Below, piece after piece: positions 8,273 to 16,368 of a DNA stretch of 64,000 nt. This DNA is from Phycisphaerae bacterium (lineage in GTDB: Bacteria; Planctomycetota; Phycisphaerae; FEN-1346; JAACEH01). Below the pieces are notes generated by a model. It worked only from the letters and a program-made list of their open reading frames with translations. It did no database searches and was not told where the DNA came from. Both the position numbers and the translations under genes were made by a program. The stretch's first letter is position 1. Each line of letters opens with the position of its first letter. The stretch is from NCBI GenBank assembly GCA_012729015.1, contig JAAYDY010000074.1, positions 1 to 64,000 on the forward strand, given 5' to 3'.

Positions 8273-8293
8273 CACCTCTTTAAGGAGTCAGGA

Positions 8294-9397
8294 ATGAGAG
8301 TAGGAACGTTTGCAGTGACGCTGCTGATGTTGTGTGGCATGGCCGGTGCGGCATTCGGAACGACGTACCTGGGCGGGCCGTACACGATCACCACGCCGAC
8401 CGACCAGAACGGGAGCGAGTTCATCATCGGTACCACGGCGGCAACGACGAATGTGCTCACGGTGGATGGCGTGGACCCGAACACGGGCGCGCTCTACAAC
8501 CTGGGGACCGGGGGAATCACGGTGACGACGACCAACGCAGGCAGGTACGGCAAGCTGGTCGTTACCGGCGCCTATGCCGTGGTCGGCAGCACAACCTCGG
8601 ACGGTGCCGCCCCGGCGAACGCCGACCGGCGACAGATGAGGGTGACCCGCGGGGCGGGCAGCACGGGCGTTGTCGAGATCAGCAACGGTGGCACGATCTA
8701 TGCCGGCCAGACGACCCTTGGACAGGCCGCCGGCACGACTCTGGTGACGGTGTCGGGGGGCCTCTTTGACATCTACCAGCCGAATGCGACCTCCACAAGC
8801 AATGCTCTCACCGTCAATAACGGCGCCCTCTACACTCAGACCGGGGGCACGCTGAACGTCTTCGGGCAAACGGCCAATCACGGGGCCCTGATCCAGGGCA
8901 ACAGCACGATGGACATCCAGGGCGGCACGGTGGTCATTGAGCGTTGCCTGGTCGTCGGCAGCGGCGGCACCGCCGGCACGTTCCGGGTGACCGGCTCGTC
9001 GGCCGACATCACGGCCAACGCGGTGACGCTGGGCGGCGTCGACGTGTCGCTGCTGTCGTTCGTCCTGAACGATGCCTCAGGCGTCAGTTGCATCAAGTCG
9101 TATGGCGTGGCCTCGACCGGCGGCACGATCGACCTCTCGGGCTACACGCCGCTTGCGGCGATGACGCTCGACCTGCTGAGGGACGGCGATGGCGACATCG
9201 GGACTGTCGGGGATCTGGGAGTGGTTCTGGGCGCAGGGGTGACTCAGTACATCGCGGGTGTCCAGGCGGGCTGGACGCTCCACACCAACGCGCAGGGCGA
9301 CACGCTTCAGGCCACCTACACGCTGGTTCCGGAACCGGCCACGATGGCCCTGTTGGGCATGGGCCTTCTGGGCGTCATGTATCGGCGCCGTCGCTGA
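8294..9397 (+). CDS. PEP-CTERM secreted protein with beta-helix-like repeats
   Basis: The 367-residue protein begins at ATG 8294 behind AAGGAG and has a signal peptide ending near AAFGTT (residue 21). The middle is rich in Gly, Thr, Asn and Val, with short repeats of the kind found in passenger or beta-solenoid domains, for example GNSTMDIQGGTVVIERCLVVGSGGTAGTF split over successive strands. It ends with VPEPATMALLGMGLLGVMYRRRR, the PEP-CTERM sorting signal processed by exosortase. It is therefore predicted to be exported and anchored or released at the surface, perhaps with exopolysaccharide. No exosortase gene is in the window. The substrate or binding role is unknown. A 28-base hairpin follows the stop codon. 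Confidence 0.88.
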   Translation: MRVGTFAVTLLMLCGMAGAAFGTTYLGGPYTITTPTDQNGSEFIIGTTAATTNVLTVDGVDPNTGALYNLGTGGITVTTTNAGRYGKLVVTGAYAVVGSTTSDGAAPANADRRQMRVTRGAGSTGVVEISNGGTIYAGQTTLGQAAGTTLVTVSGGLFDIYQPNATSTSNALTVNNGALYTQTGGTLNVFGQTANHGALIQGNSTMDIQGGTVVIERCLVVGSGGTAGTFRVTGSSADITANAVTLGGVDVSLLSFVLNDASGVSCIKSYGVASTGGTIDLSGYTPLAAMTLDLLRDGDGDIGTVGDLGVVLGAGVTQYIAGVQAGWTLHTNAQGDTLQATYTLVPEPATMALLGMGLLGVMYRRRR

Positions 9398-9472
9398 TCG
9401 ACTGACGGCGCAGTCAGTGCAGCAGGGTAGCGCGACACCACGACGAACTCCTCTCATCGCTGCATATCGGGG

Positions 9473-9500
9473 ACCGGGGAGGCCAAGGGGTCTCCCCGGT
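9473..9500 (+). terminator. Hairpin downstream of PEP-CTERM gene
   Basis: ACCGGGGAG and CTCCCCGGT arms enclose a short loop 75 bases after the stop at 9397. No T-run follows, so it may be a factor-independent terminator of weak type or an RNA-stabilising hairpin in the spacer before the next gene. Confidence 0.5.
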
Positions 9501-9615
9501 TCGGTATCCGCGGTTGTCGGCAGGTTCTCTACGGCGTCTATCGCAATTCTCCGGACCTGTCGTCCGCCGGCGTGGTCACGTCTGTTTCCACTTCACTTCT
9601 TTGGGAGAATCACTC

Positions 9616-12600
9616 ATGAGATGGGCGATTGCCAGTGCAGCGTTGATGGTGTTGATGTTGGCCGGTCTTCCCGGCGTTGCCGTCGCGGAGACGGTCGAGT
9701 ACCAGGTGTCGGCGTCGGCGGACGACACGCAGGCCACGCAGACGACGAATTCGGCGACGCTGACGACGATGCGGTGGCCGTACAGCAACGACAGCATTCG
9801 CTCGTTCGCTCGTTGGCAGATCAACATTCCTGTCGGCGCGACGATTCAGTCGGCCTATGTTAAGGTCTGCTCGAACTCATCCACGACCAGCGAGCGGGCC
9901 GTCCAACTGCAATTGCTGGATTCAGACAGTTGCTCGGACTTCTCGACGAATCCGTACGCCTGGGCCACGACCGGAAGCACGGTGAACTGGTCCCTGGGGA
10001 CGTGGGCGACTGGAACGTGGTACACCTCGCCGGACATCGCGGCGATTGTCCAGGCGTTCGTTGACCGGGCCGGCTATGCTCCAGGCCACTACCTGGGCCT
10101 GTGCGGCAGCTGGCAGAGCGGGACGGCTGTCACTTCGGCGCGAACCTGGGACTTCTCCGGCAGCACCTACGGAGCCAGGCTGGAGATTACCTACACGGCA
10201 GGGACCGCGAATGAGCCGCCGACGGCCGACGCCGGCAGCAACCAGCAGGTTGTTGACAGTGGCGGAGACGGACACGAGATCGTGACGCTGGACGGGTCGG
10301 CATCGAGTGACTCGGACGGCACAATCGTCAGTTACGTCTGGACGGAAAGCGGCACGACCATTGCCACTGGCTCCAGCCCGCAGGTGGACTTGGGGATCGG
10401 CGAGCACACCATCACTCTGACGGTCGCCGATGACGACGGCGCCACGGACGATGCCGCAGTGCAGGTGACGGTCAGTGCACAGCAGGCCACGACGACGATC
10501 GAGTACCAGGTGTCGGCGTCTGTGGACGACACCCAGGCTTCAGAGGCAAGCAACTCGCCCACCCTGAGCACCATGCGGTGGCCGTACAGCAACGACAGCA
10601 TTCGCTCGTTCGCGCGGTGGCAGATCGACATACCGGCCGGCGCGACGATTCAGTCGGCCTATGTCAAGGTCTGTGCGAACTCATCCACCACCAGCGAGCG
10701 GTCCGTCCGGCTGCAACTGGTGGATGCCGACAGTTGCGCCGACTTCTCCACGAATCCGTATGGCTGGGCGACGACGGGAAGCACGGTGGACTGGTCGCTG
10801 GGGACGTGGTCGAGCGGGACGTGGTACACCTCGCCGGACGTGACGGCGATGGTCCAGGCGTTCGTGGACCGCGCCGGCTACGCTCCGGGCAGCTATCTGG
10901 GACTGTGCGGCAGTTGGGCGAGCGGGACGGCTGTGACCTCGGCCCGGACGTGGGACTTCTCCGGCAATGTCAATGGCGCGAAGCTGGAAGTCACATACTC
11001 GGTAGGGGCTGCGAACGAGCCGCCGACGGCCGACGCCGGCAGCGACCAGCAGGTGGCCGACAGCGGCGGCGATGGATACGAGACCGTGACGCTGGATGGT
11101 TCCAGCTCATCGGACGCCGACGGCACGATTGTCAGCTATGTCTGGACGGAGGGCGGCTCGGCGATCGCGACAGGCGACACGGCCGAGGTCGTACTGGGTG
11201 TCGGAACGCACACGATCCTGCTCACGGTCACCGATGACGACGGCGCCACGGCCGAAGACGCGGTCGTGGTGACGGTGAGCCTCCAGGGGATTCTGACCGT
11301 GGATGCCGGCGACGATCAGACGGTGACCGATCTGCACGACAGCGGGTACGCCGTGGTGAGACTCGGCGGCGCCGCCTCGCGCGATCCGGCGGAAATCACG
11401 AGCTACGTGTGGTACGAAGGCGCCACGCAGATCGCGACCGGCAATTGGCCCACCGTTTGCCCGACCGTGGGCGCGCACACGTTCACGCTCGTGGTGACGG
11501 ACATCGACTCGCAGACGGCCCAGGACGCGGTGACCGTGGTGGTGAATCCCTACGACAGCGACACGTGTCCGCCGCTGACGATTCCCATTTACACGCCGCA
11601 GAACGCGCCGGCGACGCCGACGCTCGAAGAGTTGCCGCTGGTGAGCAGCGTGACCTACTGCGACGTGACCTGGACGTTCAGCAGCCCCGTGCGAGTGGGC
11701 CGATTCGTTACGGGCGACTACTACGTCGTCGGTCCGGTGACGATCACCGGCATCACCCCGGCCTGGGACGGGGTGAAGAACGGTTCGGTGCTCAATCTGC
11801 CGGTGACGGGGGTGCTGGCCAGGTCGCAGACGGGGTTCGATACCCGGGCTCGCGGCGGGCGCTACCAGGCGTCGTTGACCGTCGTGCCGCCGATCAGCAT
11901 GGTGGCGGGCGACATCCTGATCTCGTCGATCTGCATGGCCGACGGCGAGACCCCGATCGAGCCCTTCGGCGGCGGGACCCAGAGCGGCAGCCCCGTCAAG
12001 AGCGTCAGCGTGCTGCACTGCCTGTCGGCTCCCGTGCCGCCGGACGCCTTCCGTCCTGGCTACACGGATCGCACGCAAACGATTTACCTGTCGCGCAACC
12101 TGGACCGGTCGCTGCTTCCGACGGTGAACTACGGGCAGACGGCCTACGTCTGGCCGATGCGACACGGCATCTTCGAGGGGCTATCGACCACGACGATTCA
12201 CACATGGGCCTGGCTGTACGAGCGGCCGTGGATCGACATCTGCTGGTTCAATTACGATTCGCCGCTGGCTTACATGCCGGGCTACGGTCATCTGATTGCA
12301 CGTGCCGAGAGCATGGCGAGCCTGATCCTGGCGACCAACGAGGCGCCGGCGGACAAGGAGAAGCTCCTGATCGGGTTCCTGCAATACGGGATCGACCTGT
12401 GGGGGGCGGCTCGGGGCGGCTTCGTCGGGTGGCCCGGTTTTGGAGGGCTCCAGAGCGGCCGGAAGTGGCCCATCGTGATGGCCGGCGTCCTGCTTGGCGA
12501 CGAGGACATGGCCAGTCCGACCGTGAGCTATCCGAACTGCCTCTTCGGCGAGGACACGCAGACGCTGTACGGAGACGGCTGGACGGGGACGACGGTGGTT

Positions 12601-13050
12601 TTCGGTGGACACCAGTACGGCAAGGGGCTGGACTACTGGCTCGACCCGCCGCCGACGGAGACCAAGGATGCCGGTCCCTACGAGCACAAGGATCCCACGA
12701 CCTGGAACTCGTGGAACTACCAGAGCGAGAGCTACCGTCGGTGCTGCACGGCCAGCGGATGGGTGGGTTACGCGCTGGTTGTCCAGTTGATGGGGGCGGA
12801 GGCGGCATGGGACAACGACGCCTTCTTCGTCTATTGCGACCGGTGGATGTACGAGGACAACGCCGCCACGGCGGCCGTGTTGCAGGAGGCGTTGGAACTG
12901 AATCCCGATCCGTACTTCCACGACGATTTCAGCATCCCGGCCAACTGGCTCCTTCCGAGCAGCAAGCACGCCTCGGAGCAGTTCGTTCAGGACATGTGGA
13001 ACATGTTCCGCACGACGCTCAGCAGGCCGACTGACCAGTGGATGGAGTAA
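9616..13050 (+). CDS. Large secreted protein: two DNRLRE-like modules, three PKD modules, C-terminal unknown domain
   Basis: The 1144-residue protein starts at ATG 9616 behind GGGAGA with a signal peptide of about 24 residues. Modules by approximate residue are: DNRLRE/CBM96-like 24-196, PKD 199-288, DNRLRE-like 293-464, PKD 467-557, PKD 558-646, then a 500-residue domain homologous to the whole protein at 4804-6366. The first two module pairs are direct copies at DNA level (about 9690-10480 and 10495-11285). DNRLRE-like and PKD modules usually bind carbohydrate or act as spacers on exported enzymes, so the C-terminal domain is a candidate catalytic domain. Its conserved paired cysteines fall near residues 1043-1044. 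No PEP-CTERM tail is present. It is followed by a strong bidirectional terminator. The function is unrecognised. Confidence 0.9.
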   Translation: MRWAIASAALMVLMLAGLPGVAVAETVEYQVSASADDTQATQTTNSATLTTMRWPYSNDSIRSFARWQINIPVGATIQSAYVKVCSNSSTTSERAVQLQLLDSDSCSDFSTNPYAWATTGSTVNWSLGTWATGTWYTSPDIAAIVQAFVDRAGYAPGHYLGLCGSWQSGTAVTSARTWDFSGSTYGARLEITYTAGTANEPPTADAGSNQQVVDSGGDGHEIVTLDGSASSDSDGTIVSYVWTESGTTIATGSSPQVDLGIGEHTITLTVADDDGATDDAAVQVTVSAQQATTTIEYQVSASVDDTQASEASNSPTLSTMRWPYSNDSIRSFARWQIDIPAGATIQSAYVKVCANSSTTSERSVRLQLVDADSCADFSTNPYGWATTGSTVDWSLGTWSSGTWYTSPDVTAMVQAFVDRAGYAPGSYLGLCGSWASGTAVTSARTWDFSGNVNGAKLEVTYSVGAANEPPTADAGSDQQVADSGGDGYETVTLDGSSSSDADGTIVSYVWTEGGSAIATGDTAEVVLGVGTHTILLTVTDDDGATAEDAVVVTVSLQGILTVDAGDDQTVTDLHDSGYAVVRLGGAASRDPAEITSYVWYEGATQIATGNWPTVCPTVGAHTFTLVVTDIDSQTAQDAVTVVVNPYDSDTCPPLTIPIYTPQNAPATPTLEELPLVSSVTYCDVTWTFSSPVRVGRFVTGDYYVVGPVTITGITPAWDGVKNGSVLNLPVTGVLARSQTGFDTRARGGRYQASLTVVPPISMVAGDILISSICMADGETPIEPFGGGTQSGSPVKSVSVLHCLSAPVPPDAFRPGYTDRTQTIYLSRNLDRSLLPTVNYGQTAYVWPMRHGIFEGLSTTTIHTWAWLYERPWIDICWFNYDSPLAYMPGYGHLIARAESMASLILATNEAPADKEKLLIGFLQYGIDLWGAARGGFVGWPGFGGLQSGRKWPIVMAGVLLGDEDMASPTVSYPNCLFGEDTQTLYGDGWTGTTVVFGGHQYGKGLDYWLDPPPTETKDAGPYEHKDPTTWNSWNYQSESYRRCCTASGWVGYALVVQLMGAEAAWDNDAFFVYCDRWMYEDNAATAAVLQEALELNPDPYFHDDFSIPANWLLPSSKHASEQFVQDMWNMFRTTLSRPTDQWME

Positions 13051-13088
13051 CGAGGTCGGACGCCGGACGTCTGGCGGCGGCAGTGAAG

Positions 13089-13121
13089 ATCAGGGTGGAT
13101 CCGTCGAGGATCCACCCTGAT
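13089..13121. terminator. Bidirectional terminator between convergent genes
   Basis: Perfect 14-base arms ATCAGGGTGGATCC and GGATCCACCCTGAT surround the loop GTCGA. It lies 38 bases after the large secreted gene and 8 bases after the stop of the convergent aldolase-like gene. Confidence 0.85.
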
Positions 13122-13129
13122 TCGTTGTA

Positions 13130-14194
13130 TCAGAGTCGTCCGGCCCTGGCGGCTTCGGCGGCAGCGGCTTCGGCGCCTTGCTGATTGTGGACGATGTGGC
13201 AGACGGCTCGGGCGATGATGGCCGGATCGTCGGGACCCGGATAGAGGACGTTGCGGCCGACCAGGGCGCCGTAGACGTTGGGCCCGGTGGTCATGCCCTC
13301 GGCGAAGTCCACGAGGACCGTGGCGGGGATGCCGGTGGCCGGGCCGCCGAGCATGAGGATCGGCAGCGTCGTGGCACGGACGATCCGCGAGAACGGCCGC
13401 ACCATGGGAATCTTCAACCAGAGCCGCGCGGTGCTCGGGCCCAGGGCCGAGGCGACGCCGATGAGGCGGATCCACTCGATCTCGTCTTTCGAGAGGAGCC
13501 ACTTCTCGAAGCGGTTCTCGACGACCAGGGGCTCCAGGAACATCGGCAGCCCGGCCTCGGCCACGTCGGCCAGCAGTTCGGCGAGGGCGACCATGGATTG
13601 CAGGCAGTCGCGGTTGGCGTCGCCCTGGGCAGTGTAGCGCCACATGACCTTGCCGCCGTCGAGGTTGGCGGCCAGGAGGTCGGCGGCGCTGAGGTAGCAC
13701 GTGGGCATGTCCCACAGTTCGTGGCGGGCCCCGTTGAGGCCCGAGCGGTTCATGGACCCGATGAGGACGCGTTGGCCGAGGAACCCCTTGCCACCATCAC
13801 GGCGCTGGAGGGCGTCCAGGGCGACGATGTCGTCGATGACGTCGGGGGTGGCCATAAGCCCGTCCACGGGGCTGGCGTCGAGGACGCGGACGATGCGGGC
13901 GAGGTAGTCGGCGCGGTTGGCCATGCCGACGGGATCGGGGCCGGCACCGGGCACGCCGCGCGCTGGATGGTCGGCGGCCAGGATCACCAGGCGTCCGTCC
14001 TTGCTCAGCTGGGGGCGTCGGGGCCGCTCGGCCAGCGCCTTGGCGAAGAAGTCGCCATCGGTGGCCCGCAGATGGGTCAACGGCAGGACGGCGGCCTCGT
14101 CCAGAACGGCGGCGGAGTCGAACCGGTAGCCCTGCGGCATCGCCATGGCCTGCGCCGCGGCGCGGACCTGTTCGACCATAATGTCATCACTCAT
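13130..14194 (-). CDS. Cgl0159-family (beta/alpha)8 aldolase-like protein
   Basis: The 354-residue protein matches the Cgl0159 group of TIM-barrel proteins related to the DeoC/LacD class I aldolases, often found in inositol and sugar catabolic clusters. Key stretches are LVILAADHPARGVPG, DGLMATPDVIDDI, VLIGSMNRSGLNGA, NLDGGKVMWRY, LPMFLEPLVVENR and LPILMLGGPATG. Lys261 in RLWLKIP sits where a Schiff-base lysine could be; that is inference. ATG 14194 follows a GGGAG site. No inositol genes are nearby, but a beta-glucuronidase and a sugar-type regulator are in the same region. A role in splitting a keto-deoxy-sugar phosphate is possible. The substrate is unproven for the family. Confidence 0.8.
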   Translation of the reverse strand: MSDDIMVEQVRAAAQAMAMPQGYRFDSAAVLDEAAVLPLTHLRATDGDFFAKALAERPRRPQLSKDGRLVILAADHPARGVPGAGPDPVGMANRADYLARIVRVLDASPVDGLMATPDVIDDIVALDALQRRDGGKGFLGQRVLIGSMNRSGLNGARHELWDMPTCYLSAADLLAANLDGGKVMWRYTAQGDANRDCLQSMVALAELLADVAEAGLPMFLEPLVVENRFEKWLLSKDEIEWIRLIGVASALGPSTARLWLKIPMVRPFSRIVRATTLPILMLGGPATGIPATVLVDFAEGMTTGPNVYGALVGRNVLYPGPDDPAIIARAVCHIVHNQQGAEAAAAEAARAGRL

Positions 14195-14369
14195 GCGGAC
14201 TTGCTCCCGGAATCGTAGCCGCGTGTTGCCGCACGGCCGCCGACATCGCAGCCGCATGCCCAGCCGAAGGCCAGCCTCGTGCCGGACAAGTGCAGAAGTA
14301 TAGTCGGCGGCGGGTGGCTTGTCAAAGACTCTTGCGTTGCGGCCGTCGGGCAGGGGTCGCCGCGGGGAC

Positions 14370-15191
14370 TCAGTGGCCGCTGAGGGAATACAGGCTGTTG
14401 TCGGGAGAGAGGAAGCCCGTGTCCGGGGCGATGCTGCCGGCTGCGGCCGGGTCGGTATCCGTGTACATCTGATCGAGAGATTCCACGTGTCCGTCCACGA
14501 AGGCCACGTTGGTCCGGCCGAGGTGCCTGAAGGCCTGGGTGCCGGCGGCGCGGCCGGCCGGGGAGAGGCCGTCGTCGTACTTGTCCGGCGGGGGGAACGG
14601 AGCGCGCATGAACTTGTTGGAGCCGGAGGCATAGCCGGCGTCACCGAACATGGCGCAGCGCGCCGGATGGCGCACGCGCGAGAGGTTGACGCGACAGGCG
14701 GGCGAACCGAGGTAATCGGTGTTGTAGTTGTATCCTGTGAAGGGATCGGAGAGCCAGTTGTGGGCCCCGTCGAACGACGGGCACTGGTGGACCTCGCTGG
14801 GTTCGGTCAGGCGCCCCTGCCAGAGCAGGCCGACTGTGACGGATTCCTTGCCGCCGTGGGCCCAGTCCTTGACGCTGACAAAGTCCCAGGCCACGGAACG
14901 GAACACACCACCGGTCATTTGCACCTGATAGGCCGGGGGAAAGAAGCCCTTGTTCTCCTTCAGATACAACTGCATGGCGGTGGCCATCTGGCGCAGGTTG
15001 TTGCAGCACTGGATGCATCGGGCGTGCTCCACGGCGGCGCCGAGCATCGGCAGCAGGATCGCCATGAGCAGGCCGATGATGGCCACGGCGATGAGCAGTT
15101 CGATCAGGGTGAACGCTTTGTGGCGCAAGGCGGGGCAGGGGGTTTCGGCGTCCGGGATAACAGGGGTGGAACTGGGGCTGGGCTCGATCAC
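14370..15191 (-). CDS. Prepilin-like protein with H-X9-DG C-terminal motif
   Basis: The 273-residue protein carries the type IV pilin/type II pseudopilin N-terminus KAFTLIELLIAVAIIGLLMAI, with Ala rather than Gly before the processed Phe, and the HLGRTNVAFVDG motif (H-X9-DG) near the C-terminus. This combination defines the very abundant planctomycetal and lentisphaeral DUF1559-like proteins, which are exported by a pseudopilin system; their role is unknown. GTG 15191 was chosen over an in-frame ATG at 15248 because that ATG lies at the foot of the hairpin that ends the upstream gene (15210-15246), and an AGGA site precedes the GTG. It follows two PEP-CTERM genes on the same strand. Confidence 0.85.
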   Translation of the reverse strand: MIEPSPSSTPVIPDAETPCPALRHKAFTLIELLIAVAIIGLLMAILLPMLGAAVEHARCIQCCNNLRQMATAMQLYLKENKGFFPPAYQVQMTGGVFRSVAWDFVSVKDWAHGGKESVTVGLLWQGRLTEPSEVHQCPSFDGAHNWLSDPFTGYNYNTDYLGSPACRVNLSRVRHPARCAMFGDAGYASGSNKFMRAPFPPPDKYDDGLSPAGRAAGTQAFRHLGRTNVAFVDGHVESLDQMYTDTDPAAAGSIAPDTGFLSPDNSLYSLSGH

Positions 15192-15209
15192 GTTCGTTCC
15201 TGACAGAGC

Positions 15210-15246
15210 GGCGGGAGGCCGACCCGTTCGAGGTCGGTCTCCCGCC
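15210..15246 (-). terminator. Hairpin after PEP-CTERM gene
   Basis: Long G+C-rich arms (GGCGGGAG-CCGACC and its complement) enclose a short loop 13 bases after the stop of the gene at 15259-16272. No U-tract follows. It separates that gene from the prepilin-like gene and decides the start of the latter. Confidence 0.65.
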
Positions 15247-15258
15247 ATGAGGGTGACC

Positions 15259-16272
15259 TTATGTGTGCGATCGGTGGCGGCCGCGTCGCATCAGCACGGC
15301 TCCGAGCCCGAGGCCCAGCAGGGCCATGGAGGCGGGCTCGGGCACGGCGGCCACGTCCGCGAAGGCGTCGATCTCGGTCGTGGCGCTGCTGCCGGACTGG
15401 TCGGTGACGCGGATGTATTGGATCCAGTCCAGGCCGTCCACGCCGAGCCAGTCCAGGTCGAAGCCTGTGCCGCCGGCGGAGACTTCGTTGAAGCCGGCCG
15501 CCTCATCCACGTAGCGGTACGCCTCGGCGATCTCGGCCACGCTGCTGCCGTTGAAGCTGGACCATGCCAACTCCGGATCGATGGGGACGGTCGGATTCGT
15601 CGGGTCGCCCCACCAGAGGTTCCAGGCCCACGCCGGATCGACCTGGCCCGGATTCTCCGGGTCTTCGGGGCGGTAGGGGGCGTCGGGATCGTACTGCCGG
15701 CCGAGCGTCGGAGCGAAGTCGTCGGCCCAGGGTCCAGACTTAAACGTGTACCAGGTCTCGCCGTCCTGGCTGACCGATATGGTGCCGGGCTCCACGAAGC
15801 CCGTGCCGCCGGTGTGGACCGAGTCGGGGTCGCCGTTGGTCCAGCCCTGTCCGCCGCCGATGACCTGGAAGGCGTTGCCGTAGACGATCAGGTCCAGGCC
15901 ATACGGGTTCAGCGGATCGTTCTCGACGCGATGGTCGAACTTGACGGTGAGGCTGCCGCCGTTGCCGATGGTGACCAGTTCATAGGACCGGAACGCCGGG
16001 TAGACGGGGACGACCGGTGACGGCATGGTCAGGTTGATGTACCAGCCGTCGCCGGTGGTATCGACGGTGGGCCGGCCCAGGGCCGAGGACGGGTTGTTGA
16101 AGGTCTGTCCGCTGATCCAGTCCTTGCCGACGCTGGTACCTTGGACGTATTCCACGACTTCCGTGGCGAAGTCGCTTGGATTGTAGGCGTAGTCGGCCGA
16201 TGCGACACCGGCGGCCAGAAACAGCGCGGCAGCCGCCATCGTCGCTCTTGTTGTCCACTGTGTCAGTAACAT
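15259..16272 (-). CDS. PEP-CTERM secreted protein
   Basis: The 337-residue protein starts at ATG 16272 behind AAGGAGGG and has a signal peptide ending at ASADYAY (about residue 25). The body contains GGSLTVKFDHRVENDP, DLIVYGNAFQVIG and SVSQDGETWYTF, typical of a family of planctomycetal surface proteins that may bind calcium or carbohydrate. It ends VPEPASMALLGLGLGAVLMRRGR, a PEP-CTERM exosortase signal. The neighbour upstream on the same strand is another PEP-CTERM protein, each gene having its own terminator hairpin. No enzyme motif is visible. Confidence 0.88.
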   Translation of the reverse strand: MLLTQWTTRATMAAAALFLAAGVASADYAYNPSDFATEVVEYVQGTSVGKDWISGQTFNNPSSALGRPTVDTTGDGWYINLTMPSPVVPVYPAFRSYELVTIGNGGSLTVKFDHRVENDPLNPYGLDLIVYGNAFQVIGGGQGWTNGDPDSVHTGGTGFVEPGTISVSQDGETWYTFKSGPWADDFAPTLGRQYDPDAPYRPEDPENPGQVDPAWAWNLWWGDPTNPTVPIDPELAWSSFNGSSVAEIAEAYRYVDEAAGFNEVSAGGTGFDLDWLGVDGLDWIQYIRVTDQSGSSATTEIDAFADVAAVPEPASMALLGLGLGAVLMRRGRHRSHT

Positions 16273-16323
16273 CGAATCCCTCCTTGTGTGAGTGGCTCTG
16301 ATCGAATCTCTCCACATGACTTT

Positions 16324-16360
16324 GGGGAGGCCGCGCCGGTGCAGGTGGCGCGACCTCCCC
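16324..16360 (-). terminator. Hairpin after PQQ-propeller gene
   Basis: GGGGAGG and CCTCCCC arms, with further internal GCGCC/GGCGC pairing, lie 9 bases after the stop at 16369 on the minus strand. The layout copies that of the hairpin at 15210-15246. Confidence 0.65.
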
Positions 16361-16368
16361 TGACAGGC

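Larger units (their letters stand above)
7869..8293. other. Divergent intergenic region between regulator and PEP-CTERM gene
   Basis: The 425 bases hold a candidate operator at 7890-7905 and a structured leader at 8219-8272, both described separately. The stretch 7950-8160 contains no convincing open frame or promoter with standard spacing that I can assign. Confidence 0.5.
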
